A stretch of DNA of 64,000 nucleotides from Clostridium saccharobutylicum DSM 13864 (GCF_000473995.1 NC_022571.1:4557416-4621415); one strand, 5' to 3'; shown: positions 48,531 through 58,290, counted from the stretch's first letter. A program made the numbers and translations. The notes: generated from the letters alone by a model not told the origin.

Positions 48531-48754
48531 GGCACATTCAAAAAAATAACAAGTCCATCTGCCAAGCCTATTTTTCATCAGAGGAAGCTCGACTCGCATA
48601 CGCTCACTGAGTAAACGATTCACACCAAATCATAGATTTGGGTTCTCTGCTCATCAGCGGATTCCTCTAATAGCCCGCTATGAAACAAATCCACTTCCTT
48701 GCCTGACGCAAAATAATCAGAGCATCTTGGACTTATTATTTTCTTTCATGTGCC
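48531..48754. mobile_element. P-family repeat P14 (224-bp intermediate form)
   Basis: Left end GGCACATTCAAAAAAATAAC, right end TTATTATTTTCTTTCATG then TGCC. Compared with P13 it carries an extra insert (AAGCTCGACTCGCATACGCT, CACTGAGTAAACGATTCACA, CAAATCATAGATTTGGGTTC) that is a short version of the insert in P1 and P3. The right end abuts the TAA stop codon of the gene at 48755 exactly. Confidence 0.92.
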
Positions 48755-50605
48755 TTATAATTTCATTAAATATTCTTTAGCTCTATTATATCTGTCAATT
48801 CCATAAGTACCGAAGTCATCTCCTTCAGCCTCTTTAATTAATGTCCATACTGCCCATAAAGTATCCTGACAAATTTGATGGATTAATAGTCTTCTTCTTG
48901 AGTTTTCATCTGCTTCTTTTCCATTGAAATATAATCTAAACATTAAATCAATATCATCTTGTGAAAATTCATTTTCTAAAGATAGTGCTGCTAAATCCCA
49001 CATATCATCATTAATACCGCTATACTCCCAATCAATTAAATATATTCTGCCTTCAGTGTCCTTAACAAAGTTTTCTGAAACTAAATCATTATGTGATGGA
49101 ACAAATACTCTATTACATTTTCTTAATTCTTCCTCAAGCCCCATTACCTTTTCTCTAACTTCATTATAATCTTCGAAAAATTCACCGTTATCACTTCTTA
49201 ATATTTTTTCATACTTTTCAAGTTCCCTAAATGCATTAAACTCATTATCCATATGAAAATCCTTGCACTCATGCAGACTTCTTAAAATAGTAGTAACCTG
49301 CTTTAAATTATCTTCTTTCTTAATACTTCTATGAGTTAAAGTTTCTGCATTTTCTATAAATTTAGATATCTTAACTCCAGTTTCAAGATTGAAATATGGA
49401 ACTTCTACATTATATCCTTTTTCCGAAGCAATTGCAGAATTAAACATCTCTGTATTTCTATTTATCATTTGACTAGTGCCCGCACCTGCAACCCTTAAAA
49501 TATATCTAATTCCTTTAACACATATCCTATAATTTTTATTAGTCATACCACCGGCTGGCGTAACTTCTGTAATATCTCCCTCTTCTACTTTTAATGCTTC
49601 ACATACAATAGATTTTATATTGTTTATTTCATAACTAAGCTCTCTTCTTCTAATTGTTGGATAAAGATGATTTTTAATCTTTTCATATTCTTTTATTGTA
49701 TCAGCATCTCCCCATGCAAGATCATCTATCTTAACAAATCCAATATTATAATTTCTAGCTACATCTAATAGTACATATTCATAATTTAAATACGGATTAA
49801 CATTTTCCTTGAATTCCTCAAGCATCATTTGATACAATTTATAAGAAATTTTAGTAAGTCCAATCATTTCACCATCAATTCTATTAAATTGATGAATATC
49901 TTTAGACATCTTAAATAAATGATTATCTCTTATTTCAACAAAAGCTTCATCTCCAGATCCACTCTCATTTGTAAAAAGTATACAATCCCTATTTTCACTT
50001 TCAACTAATTCTTTAATTGCTCTACCTTCAAATATCAAATCATTTTCAATAAGCAAGAAATCATCATCAATATAATCCTTAGCTAAAGATAATGAATGCA
50101 TTGTTCCTGTCCATTTATAAATATCACTATTTACTAAAGTTACATTCTTACTATTTTTAAAATATTCTTCATATAATTCACTTTTATATCCTGTTACTAT
50201 AACAATCCTGCTTATTCCATTTTCTTTTAATATGCTAAGAGTTCTATCTATCAATTTAAAGTCTTGAATTTCAAGCATACCTACAGGCTTTCCAAAATCT
50301 TCAGCTCTACCTGCTGCTAATATTACAGCTTGCCTTACTATCTTTTTCTCTTCCTCATGAAGCTTTAATCTAGTACTCTTTGCATACGCAATATTCTCTT
50401 CTAAAAATTTCATTCCCTTCTCAGTTACTTTGTATAATGTTCCTCTATTATTTGTAATCCTATCTATAAATCCCTCTGTAGTAAAATCCTTTAATAAAGC
50501 ATTAACTTTACCAAGAGACATGTTAGTTTTTTTTGCTAATTCCCTTTGATTAATATTAAAATTATCATTTAGTGTTTTTAATACTTCTAATTTATCTTCT
50601 AACAT
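48755..50605 (-). CDS. licA: HTH - nucleotidyltransferase - choline kinase fusion
   Basis: A 616-residue three-part protein. Residues about 1-72 form a winged-helix DNA-binding domain (NINQRELAKKTNMSLGKVNA, LLKDFTTEGFIDRIT, LYKVTEKGMKFLEE). Residues about 90-310 are a LicC-like nucleotidyltransferase (RQAVILAAGRAEDFGKPVGM, ISRIVIVTGYKSELYEEYF, DDFLLIENDLIFEGRA). Residues about 325-616 are a LicA-type choline kinase/aminoglycoside phosphotransferase fold with the catalytic loop VFVPSHNDLVSENFV and YLIDWEYSGINDDMWDLA. It could make phosphorylcholine and activate it in one chain. GGAGGGG precedes the ATG. The DNA-binding domain suggests control by choline metabolites (inference). Confidence 0.88.
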   Translation of the reverse strand: MLEDKLEVLKTLNDNFNINQRELAKKTNMSLGKVNALLKDFTTEGFIDRITNNRGTLYKVTEKGMKFLEENIAYAKSTRLKLHEEEKKIVRQAVILAAGRAEDFGKPVGMLEIQDFKLIDRTLSILKENGISRIVIVTGYKSELYEEYFKNSKNVTLVNSDIYKWTGTMHSLSLAKDYIDDDFLLIENDLIFEGRAIKELVESENRDCILFTNESGSGDEAFVEIRDNHLFKMSKDIHQFNRIDGEMIGLTKISYKLYQMMLEEFKENVNPYLNYEYVLLDVARNYNIGFVKIDDLAWGDADTIKEYEKIKNHLYPTIRRRELSYEINNIKSIVCEALKVEEGDITEVTPAGGMTNKNYRICVKGIRYILRVAGAGTSQMINRNTEMFNSAIASEKGYNVEVPYFNLETGVKISKFIENAETLTHRSIKKEDNLKQVTTILRSLHECKDFHMDNEFNAFRELEKYEKILRSDNGEFFEDYNEVREKVMGLEEELRKCNRVFVPSHNDLVSENFVKDTEGRIYLIDWEYSGINDDMWDLAALSLENEFSQDDIDLMFRLYFNGKEADENSRRRLLIHQICQDTLWAVWTLIKEAEGDDFGTYGIDRYNRAKEYLMKL

Positions 50606-50767
50606 AATACCCCTCCACTATTTCTATTCACAGCATATAATTAGTAATAATAATTTTTACACATTATTGTGGATAAATACACATATTTTTTATGTTCGAA
50701 ATATGAACTATAATTATTATATTCCCTCAAATTCCCTATGTCAATAAATATATTATTATAAACATGT

Positions 50768-51055
50768 ATATTGCGAAACATTAAAGTTTTACCATTCCTC
50801 AATGAAATTAGCCACATATTTGTTCCATAGGACTAAGAAAATTTGGATAAAAACACCTAAATCTCATGTTATCCCACTTTAGTTTGATCTAAATATAAAA
50901 TTTAAACAAACTAAGGTGAAACAACATGATATTAAGACGTTTCAACATCTTATTTTCAATGCCTATTTCATAAACATGTGGCTAATTTCTTTATATGTGT
51001 ATTCTTTTTCAGTTTTTTATTAACAAACTTTTAATGTTTTGCAATACTTCTGTAT
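50768..51055 (-). mobile_element. Q-like foldback element QL
   Basis: Three nested stems: outer TATTGCGAAACATTAAAGTTT with AAACTTTTAATGTTTTGCAATA; middle GAAATTAGCCACAT with ATGTGGCTAATTTC (perfect); inner CATGTTATCCCACTTTAGTTTG with CAAACTAAGGTGAAACAACATG (near-perfect). The layout is that of Q but the sequences are unrelated apart from the outer end, which resembles the gene-proximal end of QE. It ends within about 10 bp of the stop codon at 51062. Confidence 0.78.
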
Positions 51056-51061
51056 TTAATT

Positions 51062-54000
51062 TTAAAATATAACAGATCCATCTACTGCAAATTTATACAT
51101 TTTTCCATCAATATACATTGATTGATTTACTACCATTTGTCCATTTGGAGCAAAATAATACCATTTGCCATTTAAATACAACCAACCTTTGTGCATTACA
51201 CCATTTCCGCCCATATAGTACCAATTATTATCTAAGTTCATCCATCCAGTCATTAGCTTTCCTGTAACTGGACTTAAATAATAAGTTTTTCCAGCATCAG
51301 TATCAACTTTCCATCCTGATGCTCTATATCCTACATTATTTAAATAATACCATTCACCTTTAGTTTGAACCCATTGATTTTTAACTTGCTTGTGTTTTTT
51401 GTCAAAATAAACAGGTTTGTCATTTACTTTTCCCCATTCATCATACTTATTTAAATCCACCCAGCAATCGCTAATATCATCATAAAATTGATCTTGTTCA
51501 TCACTACCATTATCAGTATTATTATTTGATGAATCCGTTCTAGTAACTTCTAAAGTATAAGTTTGTGTACTCTTACCATCTTCTGATTTGACTGTTATCT
51601 CAATATCAGTTTTTTGAGCTCCCTTAAGACTAACATTTATTGGATCGTTAGAATATTTTTGACCATTTACAGTTACAGTTGAGTTTGGATCTTCTACTAC
51701 TGGCGTTACCTTAATACTAGTTGCATTAAGATCTACTCGAACCTTAGTTGTATCTTCTGAAGAATCAAAAGTATAATCACCTGTACTAAGAATTACATTT
51801 TTCAATTTATCATTACTACTTTTGGTACTATTTTTTACTATAATACTATAAGCTTTAGTTGTAGTACCATCTTGAGCAGTAACAACTATATTTATGTTGG
51901 TTGTACCACTTGAATTCAATGTAAGATCAGTTGATTCTCCTGAAACCAAATTAGAAGAATCCTCAGAACCACTAACAGTTGCAACTATTGATTTAGCATT
52001 TTGATCTTCTGATGTTGCAGTTAAACTAACACTTGTACAATCCTTATCTACTGAAACATTATAGCTATCAGTACTACTTGAAAATCCTGAATTCCCATTA
52101 GAATCTGTTAAAGTTGCACCTTTTATCTTTAGCGAACTTAATAAAGCATCTGATGATTTATCAGTATTGTTATTAGTATTATCACTTGAATTAAAATTCT
52201 TAGGTAAATAGAAATAATATTTATCTCCTACAGGATAACTTCCTACTAAAACCTTCTTTTTATTTCCATTTGAATCGGTTTGTTCAGTATACTTATCATA
52301 ATAAGCCTGCACAATCATTTTCTTTGATTTTCCAACACTTACATTAAGACTATCGCTTCTAATCCCACTACTTTGATTAAATGTATTTGCCTTAGATGCA
52401 TCTGCCTCTGTAAGATTATTACTATCAATTTCATCAGCAAGCCAAACTTTTATGTATTCATTTTTACTACTAGTTCCTTGAAGCTTTACATTAACAGTAT
52501 CACCTGCATATAAATCATAAGTACGTCTACTTTGACTAAATGCTATTTTATTAGATTTTACACCTGGCTGCGTTAATTCTGCATTTCCGTCATCTAAAAG
52601 TAAACTTAAATTAGAAGTATCTGTACTTGAAGGATTTATAACATTTAATACATATCTTGCTAAAAGATTCCCTGTTCTACTTTGTCCATCGCCTTCATAC
52701 ACATCAAGGTACAAAGTATTACTTAAAGAACCTGCTGCAAAATTAATATATTGTTTTCCATTTTTCAGTTCTGAATTTAAAATCTTTTCATTTGCATCAT
52801 CGGTATCTTTATAGTGGTTAGTTAACTTATACGCTACAGTCTTTCTACTTCTTACTAAAGCAGGATCTAAACTAATCATTTCTGCCCTTTTATCTATAGT
52901 TATTTGACCAGTATAAACAGGTGTGCTATCTGTATCATTAATTGTACCTACAGTAAATTTTTTACCTATATACGCTGGTACATCTGCTTCTTCATTATAA
53001 TTAAGTTTTGTTATTCCAGCATTATCATATATACTATAGTCCTTTGTAGCATTCATTGTTTTATATCTAATTTCTATAGCATAAGATTTTTGAATTGCTG
53101 GATCCGCTTTATTTCCATTACCACTAACTGCTGAAGGATCTAATTTTATTAAAATTGTATCTGAGTTTCCAATTCTACTTAAACTACCATGTAATTTACC
53201 ATGACCTTCACTATTTGTAATAGTAGCACTAGAATCATAATTACCATTTTTATATATCTTGGCACCATCCAAAACTAATGAACTATCTAAAGTCATATCA
53301 TAAGTTAATATTGAAGTTGAATCTGGCACATCATATGTATATCTAAGTGGCATTTTAGAATCTGGTTTTGCTGTTGTTGAATATAAAAACGGACGTGTAT
53401 TGTTTTCTATTGTACTCTCGTTATCAACATCTTGAGATTTAATATACGCGTTAAAAACCATTGGCTTTATTTTATCTATTACGTAATTATTTGCATGTTC
53501 AATTGTCAAATTCCCATCTGCATGATTTATATCCTCTTGAATCCCTTTTGTTACATTTGCTACTTTTATAGGATTTCCACTTGAATCAACTTTTCCACTA
53601 TCAACCATTTCACAATTCATTGTTAATTTAGTTATTTTAATACGATATACAATTTTATTTACTCCAAGCGGTAGGTTGAGTATTGTTCTACCAACTCTTT
53701 TTTCACTTGTTGATAATGGATTTGCATAGTCAGTATCTTTTATACCTACACTACTGAAATTTGGATCTGAATCAGTACCAACACCACTACTCTGTATTCC
53801 ATTTATAGATACTATTTGTACTTCCTGACTTATAATACCCGTTTGTGAACTTTGGGTATCTTTTGCCAATTGTGTTAACTTCTCTTGAGTTGTTCTAACA
53901 TCTGAAGCTGTTATACTAAATCCACCTTCTGTATTCTCACTAGTATAAATAACTTCATTTTTACTAGTACTAGTATCTACAGTTGATGGCAGTGGAGTTG

Positions 54001-54139
54001 TACTTCCATCAGCACTTACTTGTATATCTGTTCCTTCATCTGCCTTAGCTACCTGCCCTCCGAATTTTACTGGCAAAAAAGATATTAAACTTGTGAAAAT
54101 AACAAGCATAGCTATAAATCTTTTGTGCAATTTATTCAT
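51062..54139 (-). CDS. Secreted choline-binding surface protein with cadherin-like domains
   Basis: A 1025-residue exported protein. A signal peptide (about 1-34, MNKLHKRFIAMLVIFTSLIS, cleavage near VAKA) is followed by a large Ser/Thr/Asp-rich region and two cadherin-like beta-sandwich domains at about residues 665-770 and 775-875 (ALLSSLKIKGATL, KLKNVILSTGDYTF, each ending in an ITVKSEDGKSTQTYTLEV-like strand). The last about 100 residues are choline-binding/cell-wall-binding repeats (GEWYYLNNVGY, NNWYYMGGNGVMHKGW, GKWYYFAPNGQM). I chose the ATG at 54139 after GGGAGGGG; a longer frame from 54220 starts in repeat P15. No catalytic domain is seen; an adhesion or wall-structural role is likely. 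Confidence 0.88.
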   Translation of the reverse strand: MNKLHKRFIAMLVIFTSLISFLPVKFGGQVAKADEGTDIQVSADGSTTPLPSTVDTSTSKNEVIYTSENTEGGFSITASDVRTTQEKLTQLAKDTQSSQTGIISQEVQIVSINGIQSSGVGTDSDPNFSSVGIKDTDYANPLSTSEKRVGRTILNLPLGVNKIVYRIKITKLTMNCEMVDSGKVDSSGNPIKVANVTKGIQEDINHADGNLTIEHANNYVIDKIKPMVFNAYIKSQDVDNESTIENNTRPFLYSTTAKPDSKMPLRYTYDVPDSTSILTYDMTLDSSLVLDGAKIYKNGNYDSSATITNSEGHGKLHGSLSRIGNSDTILIKLDPSAVSGNGNKADPAIQKSYAIEIRYKTMNATKDYSIYDNAGITKLNYNEEADVPAYIGKKFTVGTINDTDSTPVYTGQITIDKRAEMISLDPALVRSRKTVAYKLTNHYKDTDDANEKILNSELKNGKQYINFAAGSLSNTLYLDVYEGDGQSRTGNLLARYVLNVINPSSTDTSNLSLLLDDGNAELTQPGVKSNKIAFSQSRRTYDLYAGDTVNVKLQGTSSKNEYIKVWLADEIDSNNLTEADASKANTFNQSSGIRSDSLNVSVGKSKKMIVQAYYDKYTEQTDSNGNKKKVLVGSYPVGDKYYFYLPKNFNSSDNTNNNTDKSSDALLSSLKIKGATLTDSNGNSGFSSSTDSYNVSVDKDCTSVSLTATSEDQNAKSIVATVSGSEDSSNLVSGESTDLTLNSSGTTNINIVVTAQDGTTTKAYSIIVKNSTKSSNDKLKNVILSTGDYTFDSSEDTTKVRVDLNATSIKVTPVVEDPNSTVTVNGQKYSNDPINVSLKGAQKTDIEITVKSEDGKSTQTYTLEVTRTDSSNNNTDNGSDEQDQFYDDISDCWVDLNKYDEWGKVNDKPVYFDKKHKQVKNQWVQTKGEWYYLNNVGYRASGWKVDTDAGKTYYLSPVTGKLMTGWMNLDNNWYYMGGNGVMHKGWLYLNGKWYYFAPNGQMVVNQSMYIDGKMYKFAVDGSVIF

Positions 54140-54188
54140 GATTTTCCCCTCCCAAAATGTGTATTTAACTTTCATAAACTTAAATTTA

Positions 54189-54343
54189 GGTACATGAAAA
54201 ATAATAGGCCAAAGATGCATCCCATATAACGCGCTAATTAATGAGGCAAATTCTACTTATAGGTGACTATTAGCAGAATTTATTGACACAGCATGACGCC
54301 AAATAAGTATACATACTGGTCTATTATTTTTTTCATTGTGTAT
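54189..54343. mobile_element. P-family repeat P15 (about 155 bp, diverged)
   Basis: Left end GGTACATGAAAAATAATAGG then CCAAAGATGC, right end GGTCTATTATTTTTTTCATT then GTGTA. Inner arms CAAATTCTACTTATAG and CTATTAGCAGAATTT are a diverged version of the inner hairpin. It lies about 50 bp upstream of the surface-protein ATG. Confidence 0.82.
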
Positions 54344-54484
54344 TAATAATCAATATATTCATCCTATTCTACTAATATATATATCGAATAATTTATTAAT
54401 TTCTTTAGGAATTTAAATCCACTATTTGAATATGTTTCTCATACATTTTCAAATGAATTAGTTGTCCAACACAACTAAGTAACA

Positions 54485-54540
54485 AAAAGGACCTTTCATA
54501 ATATAATACATCCGTTATATATTATAAAAGGTCCGTTTTA
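54485..54540 (-). terminator. Intrinsic terminator of the gene at 54596
   Basis: On the minus strand GGACCTTTTATAATATA pairs with an imperfect TATATTATGAAAGGTCC-type arm and is followed by TTTTTG. Confidence 0.78.
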
Positions 54541-54595
54541 GTCAAAATCTTTATTTATTATACAAAATATATTGATATTAATTTTCTAGTATCAA

Positions 54596-54994
54596 TTATG
54601 ATTTTCCTTTAAATTTATTTTTGCACTTTGGACAAGTAATTGTAATCTTTCCTTTTCTTCTTGGTACTCTAAGTGTTTGCTTGCAATTTGGACATTTAAA
54701 ATACTTATGAGTTTTTAATTCCTTAGCTCTTACTTGTTTTTGTTTAAGCCATACAATTAGTGCATTTTTCATTCTTAAATATTTACCATTTTCTTGCTGA
54801 CGCTTATATATGTTTTTAGAAAATGTTCTAAATGCGTATAATAATATTGGTATATATGCAATAAGTCCAAATGCATACAAATATTTAGATAACATTTCAC
54901 TTATAAATATTAATATAATCGATAAAATAAGCAATGCTATGGATAATTCATCCACACCATATCTTCCATACATAAATTTCTTAAACCAATTCAT
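54596..54994 (-). CDS. Small membrane protein with C-terminal zinc ribbon
   Basis: A 132-residue protein. The start MNWFKKFMYGRYGVDELSIA leads into two hydrophobic segments (about 18-60), then a basic stretch (IVWLKQKQVRAKELKTHKYF) and a C-terminal CxxC...CxxC zinc ribbon (KCPNCKQTLRVPRRKGKITI then TCPKCKNKF). I chose the ATG at 54994 because GGAGGTGAG lies just upstream; the earlier ATG at 55012 lacks this. Similar short proteins occur widely in clostridia without known function. It is probably monocistronic; QJ lies upstream. Confidence 0.75.
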   Translation of the reverse strand: MNWFKKFMYGRYGVDELSIALLILSIILIFISEMLSKYLYAFGLIAYIPILLYAFRTFSKNIYKRQQENGKYLRMKNALIVWLKQKQVRAKELKTHKYFKCPNCKQTLRVPRRKGKITITCPKCKNKFKGKS

Positions 54995-55021
54995 TTTTCT
55001 CACCTCCAACATTGCTTAATT

Positions 55022-55348
55022 TCTATATAGATAAACAACCTATAACTTAAAATTATGAGATAGTTAACCGAAATAGAGGTTATGCATTTGTTTCGGTTAC
55101 TTAAAATTTTGATAGATCCTTCTAAGACTGCAAGTTGTACCCACAATGCTTGCTTCACAAACATGTTGTGAACAAGCACATGTGGAACAACTTACAGTCT
55201 AAGAAGCATAGCTATCAAAATTTTTTGAGGTAACACTACACAAAAGCATAACCTCTATTTCTACTTTGGGATATACATTCAAATCATAAGCATAATTTAT
55301 AAATTAAATATCTATACGTAAAATTTAAAATTTAGATATCTATAGTAT
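55022..55348 (+). mobile_element. Q-family foldback element QJ (opposite orientation)
   Basis: The end repeats TATAGATAAACAACC (55024) and GATATCTATAG (55347) are recognisable. Outer arm GAAATAGAGGTTATGC is perfectly complementary to GCATAACCTCTATTTC; second arm AAAATTTTGATAG with CTATCAAAATTTT; core GACTGCAAGTTGTACCCACA with TGTGGAACAACTTACAGTC; apex TTCACAAACATGTTGTGAA. It sits upstream of, not after, its neighbouring gene (54596-54994). Confidence 0.87.
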
Positions 55349-55489
55349 GGTAAATATGCCTTACTATGTCAAGCATTTATATAATACACAAGCTCTATTT
55401 CAGTTATCTATTACATAAGCCCAACACTTGATTTATGTGGTAACTCAGCAAAATCATCTATATATTTGTTTCACTTTTTGAAATTTTAT

Positions 55490-55725
55490 TATCATGACCT
55501 TTAAAATTACGTAACTCATTAATGACGCTATCAATACCAAAAAAGCCACAAGATATTTTGGTTTAATAAAACCATCTATATCACCTATTTCAGATATTAA
55601 AGTAATAGCTGTTAAGCGGCCGATACCAGATATGGAGTCAATTAATTTAATATTATTTGTGATTGATTCAGGAAAGTTTTCAGACTCTATAAAAATGAGA
55701 ATTTAATATATCACAAACAGAGAAA
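55490..55725 (-). pseudogene. IS110-family transposase remnant
   Basis: Reading the minus strand from about 55710 gives ENFPESITNNIKLIDSISGI, then GRLTAITLISEIGDIDGFIK, then PKYLVAFLVLIASLMSYV. This matches the C-terminal Transposase_20 block of IS110-family transposases (IPGIG...TA..LI.EIGDI..F...K.LVAF.G). The frame has no start codon or catalytic N-terminal RuvC-like domain and loses similarity after LVAF, so it is dead. It lies between QJ and QK. No other insertion sequence is seen nearby. Confidence 0.75.
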
Positions 55726-55765
55726 TTGGATACATGTTTGTGTAATGGGCCTTTGAAATATATTC

Positions 55766-55980
55766 TACACTAGAAAGAAGCTGTATTCTTTTTCGGAGTG
55801 TTGCATTTATAATTGGGCTGTAGGCATTTCTTCAGTAGAAGTTATCCTTATTTTGCTTGTCCTCAACTTGTTTGAAGAGCATGCATAATAAGGACAACTT
55901 CTGCTGTTAGAAATCCAAAGCTCAATTATATAGCAACCGAGAAAAAGAATACAGCTTCTTTTGGTAAGTTATATCATAAA
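55766..55980 (-). mobile_element. Q-family foldback element QK
   Basis: Outer arm GAAGCTGTATTCTTTTTC is perfectly complementary to GAAAAAGAATACAGCTTC; second arm TATAATTGGGCT with AGCTCAATTATA; core GAAGTTATCCTTATTTTGC with GCATAATAAGGACAACTTC (the GTTCC of other copies is TATCC here and its partner has changed too). The right flank runs into the stop codon at 55982. Confidence 0.87.
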
Positions 55981-55981
55981 T

Positions 55982-57988
55982 CTAAATTTGTGCAGCAATT
56001 GTTTCTGCAATTGCTGTTGTTGATAATTGCTGATTACTAAAATCAGCACATCTTGCTGCTTCACTTGGATTTGTTATGAAACCAAACTCCACTAGAACTG
56101 AAGGCATTTTAGTATTTCTACAAACATATAAGTTACCATCATGAGAACCTCTATTTACTGCACCAGTTGCATTTGCTACTGCTTTGCTAATAGATGCTGC
56201 CATGGTTTTGCTTACTGAAAGTTTATAATCACTAAATCCTCCACCAAAACTTTCATCTTGAGATCTTGAACTATAATAAACCTCAACCCCATTTGCAGAT
56301 GATGAATCTGCTGCATTATGATGTAAGCTTATAAAGAAATCTGCTCCAAAATTATTAGCTATATTAACTCTATTTGCAAGACTTTGGCCTACTCCTAAAG
56401 TTTCCCTCTCGAATTCATTTCTAGTCATGATTACCTGATAACCTTTTTCTTCAAGTTTAGCTTTCAACTTGACCGCAACTTGCATATTCAAATCTCTTTC
56501 TGAATATGTAACTCCATAATGAGTAGCATATGCACCATCATCACCACCAAAATTATGACCAGGATCTATTACTATTAATTTTTTACTTCCATCAATGCCA
56601 ACATTGCTTGTTTTATTTTCTCTTGTTCCATCTGAACCAACTTTCCATCCATTGATCAATGTATCCTTAGCCATTACACCAGATATCGGATCCAGATAAT
56701 AGTATTTTCCATCAACTACTATCCAACCTGTTGCCATTAATCCACTTGATTGAAGATAATACCATTCACTGCCAAGTTTAACCCAACCGGTTGCCATTAT
56801 ACCATCTGAATAGAAGTAATACCACCTTCCATCAGGTTTAATCCATCCAGTAATCATTGATCCATCAGTATCAAAGTAATACCAATTTCCACCTATTTTT
56901 GACCAGCTAATTTTCATAGCTCCACTACTATCTAAAAAATATTTTTTGCCATTAATGATCTTAAGACCAGTTACCATACTTCCATCACCTTGAAAGTAAT
57001 ACCATTTTCCACTTTCCTTTAACCATCCAGTTTGCATAGCTCCACTTGATTTAAAATAAAACCAAGTTCCACCTGAATTTAACCAACCATTGGCCATAAT
57101 TCCATCACTATATAAATAGTACCAATTACTATCTGGTTTAATCCATCCAGTTGCTTTAGTTCCATCTGATTTATAGTAATACCAGTTTCCTCCTTCTAAT
57201 CTCCATCCTATTGACGAAGAAATAGTTACATCACTATTAGTTTGTGATGTATTAACCTCTAAGTTTGTAGTTACTCCAGCATTTGTAGTAGCTCCATAAC
57301 TAGAATTTACATCTTGTATTGTTGTATGTATTTCTGATACCGAACCATTAGGCTTAATTTCTGTTTTAGGAACTATTTGTGCATATGTCAATAAATCATT
57401 ATATAACTTATTAACCTCTTCACCATAAGTTAAGCTTGGAGCCCACTTTCCACCTAATGAATTTACAGTAGTTGCCTTGCCTTTAATTGTAACAAAATGT
57501 CTTGGATCATAAGTATTACTCTTCGGATAACCATCTGCTCCAGCATAAAGAGCTAAATGATCCATATGAGCTTGTACACCTTCATCCCATGAATTAAATC
57601 TTTTATGGGCATTAGCATCATAATCACCGCCACCAGAACTTGTCTTCATTCCACATGGATTTTTATATGTTTCATCCAATACGCCACCAAACTTCCCATA
57701 ACCAGTTTCTTTGGCAGCTTGTACGTATGCAATTCCTGGATTAACATCTCCACAGTCTTTCGCATACTTCCAATATAATTCAGCTAGGCTAACAAAGGTA
57801 TCCGTTGCACCTCTACTTTTTGCCCATTCTCCAGCTTGTTTTGCTGTCACCTCTGTTTCTGATATGATTTTAACATCAGAAATAGAATTTTCTACTCCAG
57901 TTGCAGCCTGCACTTTAACTACTGGAATTAATGATAAAAACATAGCAAAGGTAAGCAAAAATATAGTCAATCTCTTATTAGTCTTCAA
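55982..57988 (-). CDS. Choline-binding double autolysin (glucosaminidase-like + Amidase_3), copy 1
   Basis: A 668-residue secreted cell-wall hydrolase. After a signal peptide (about 1-29, ending VQA) comes a glucosaminidase-like domain (about 45-205, GIAYVQAAKETGYGKFGGVL, KRFNSWDEGVQAHMDHLALY). Nine or ten choline-binding repeats follow (about 262-455, such as GNWYYFDTDGSMITGWIK). The C-terminus is a zinc amidase (about 470-668) with all ligands: VIDPGHNFGGDDG, TYSERDLN, FFISLHHNAADSS and VEFGF. It would cut both the glycan and the stem-peptide bond while bound to phosphorylcholine. The start is TTG with GGAGG ten bases upstream, as in the paralogue at 58364. The stop codon lies at the QK boundary. 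Confidence 0.93.
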   Translation of the reverse strand: MKTNKRLTIFLLTFAMFLSLIPVVKVQAATGVENSISDVKIISETEVTAKQAGEWAKSRGATDTFVSLAELYWKYAKDCGDVNPGIAYVQAAKETGYGKFGGVLDETYKNPCGMKTSSGGGDYDANAHKRFNSWDEGVQAHMDHLALYAGADGYPKSNTYDPRHFVTIKGKATTVNSLGGKWAPSLTYGEEVNKLYNDLLTYAQIVPKTEIKPNGSVSEIHTTIQDVNSSYGATTNAGVTTNLEVNTSQTNSDVTISSSIGWRLEGGNWYYYKSDGTKATGWIKPDSNWYYLYSDGIMANGWLNSGGTWFYFKSSGAMQTGWLKESGKWYYFQGDGSMVTGLKIINGKKYFLDSSGAMKISWSKIGGNWYYFDTDGSMITGWIKPDGRWYYFYSDGIMATGWVKLGSEWYYLQSSGLMATGWIVVDGKYYYLDPISGVMAKDTLINGWKVGSDGTRENKTSNVGIDGSKKLIVIDPGHNFGGDDGAYATHYGVTYSERDLNMQVAVKLKAKLEEKGYQVIMTRNEFERETLGVGQSLANRVNIANNFGADFFISLHHNAADSSSANGVEVYYSSRSQDESFGGGFSDYKLSVSKTMAASISKAVANATGAVNRGSHDGNLYVCRNTKMPSVLVEFGFITNPSEAARCADFSNQQLSTTAIAETIAAQI

Positions 57989-58215
57989 AACAGCTTTTCC
58001 TCCGTTCTATTTGATTTTCCAAAATTCTTGTTCACTTTTACTATACAATACAAATATATCATCTATTTTCGGTACCTTATAGTCAAAATAACACAGCATT
58101 CTACACTTCTTTAATGTAGTTTATAGGCTTATTGTAATATTTTATAATTTTATTATATATAAATTAATTTTACTATTTTTTATTATATTGTTTTGTAAAA
58201 TATATACTTTGTTTG
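57989..58215. other. Upstream region of autolysin copy 1
   Basis: AT-rich sequence between the autolysin start and the terminator of the next gene; it should hold the promoter. No cyclic di-GMP riboswitch or other conserved leader is recognisable. Confidence 0.35.
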
Positions 58216-58216
58216 A

Positions 58217-58290
58217 CAAAAAAATCAGTTCAGCTTTCAGAATCTCAAAAATAAATTTGAAATACTTTTATCATACTGAACTGATTTTTT
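58217..58290 (-). terminator. Intrinsic terminator of autolysin copy 2
   Basis: AAAAATCAGTTCAG pairs perfectly with CTGAACTGATTTTT around a 42-nt loop, and a T-run follows on the minus strand. Confidence 0.8.

Noticed and set aside
57711..58082. Plus-strand open frames antisense to the autolysins and other large genes
   Set aside because: They are shadows of strongly supported minus-strand genes with recognisable domains.
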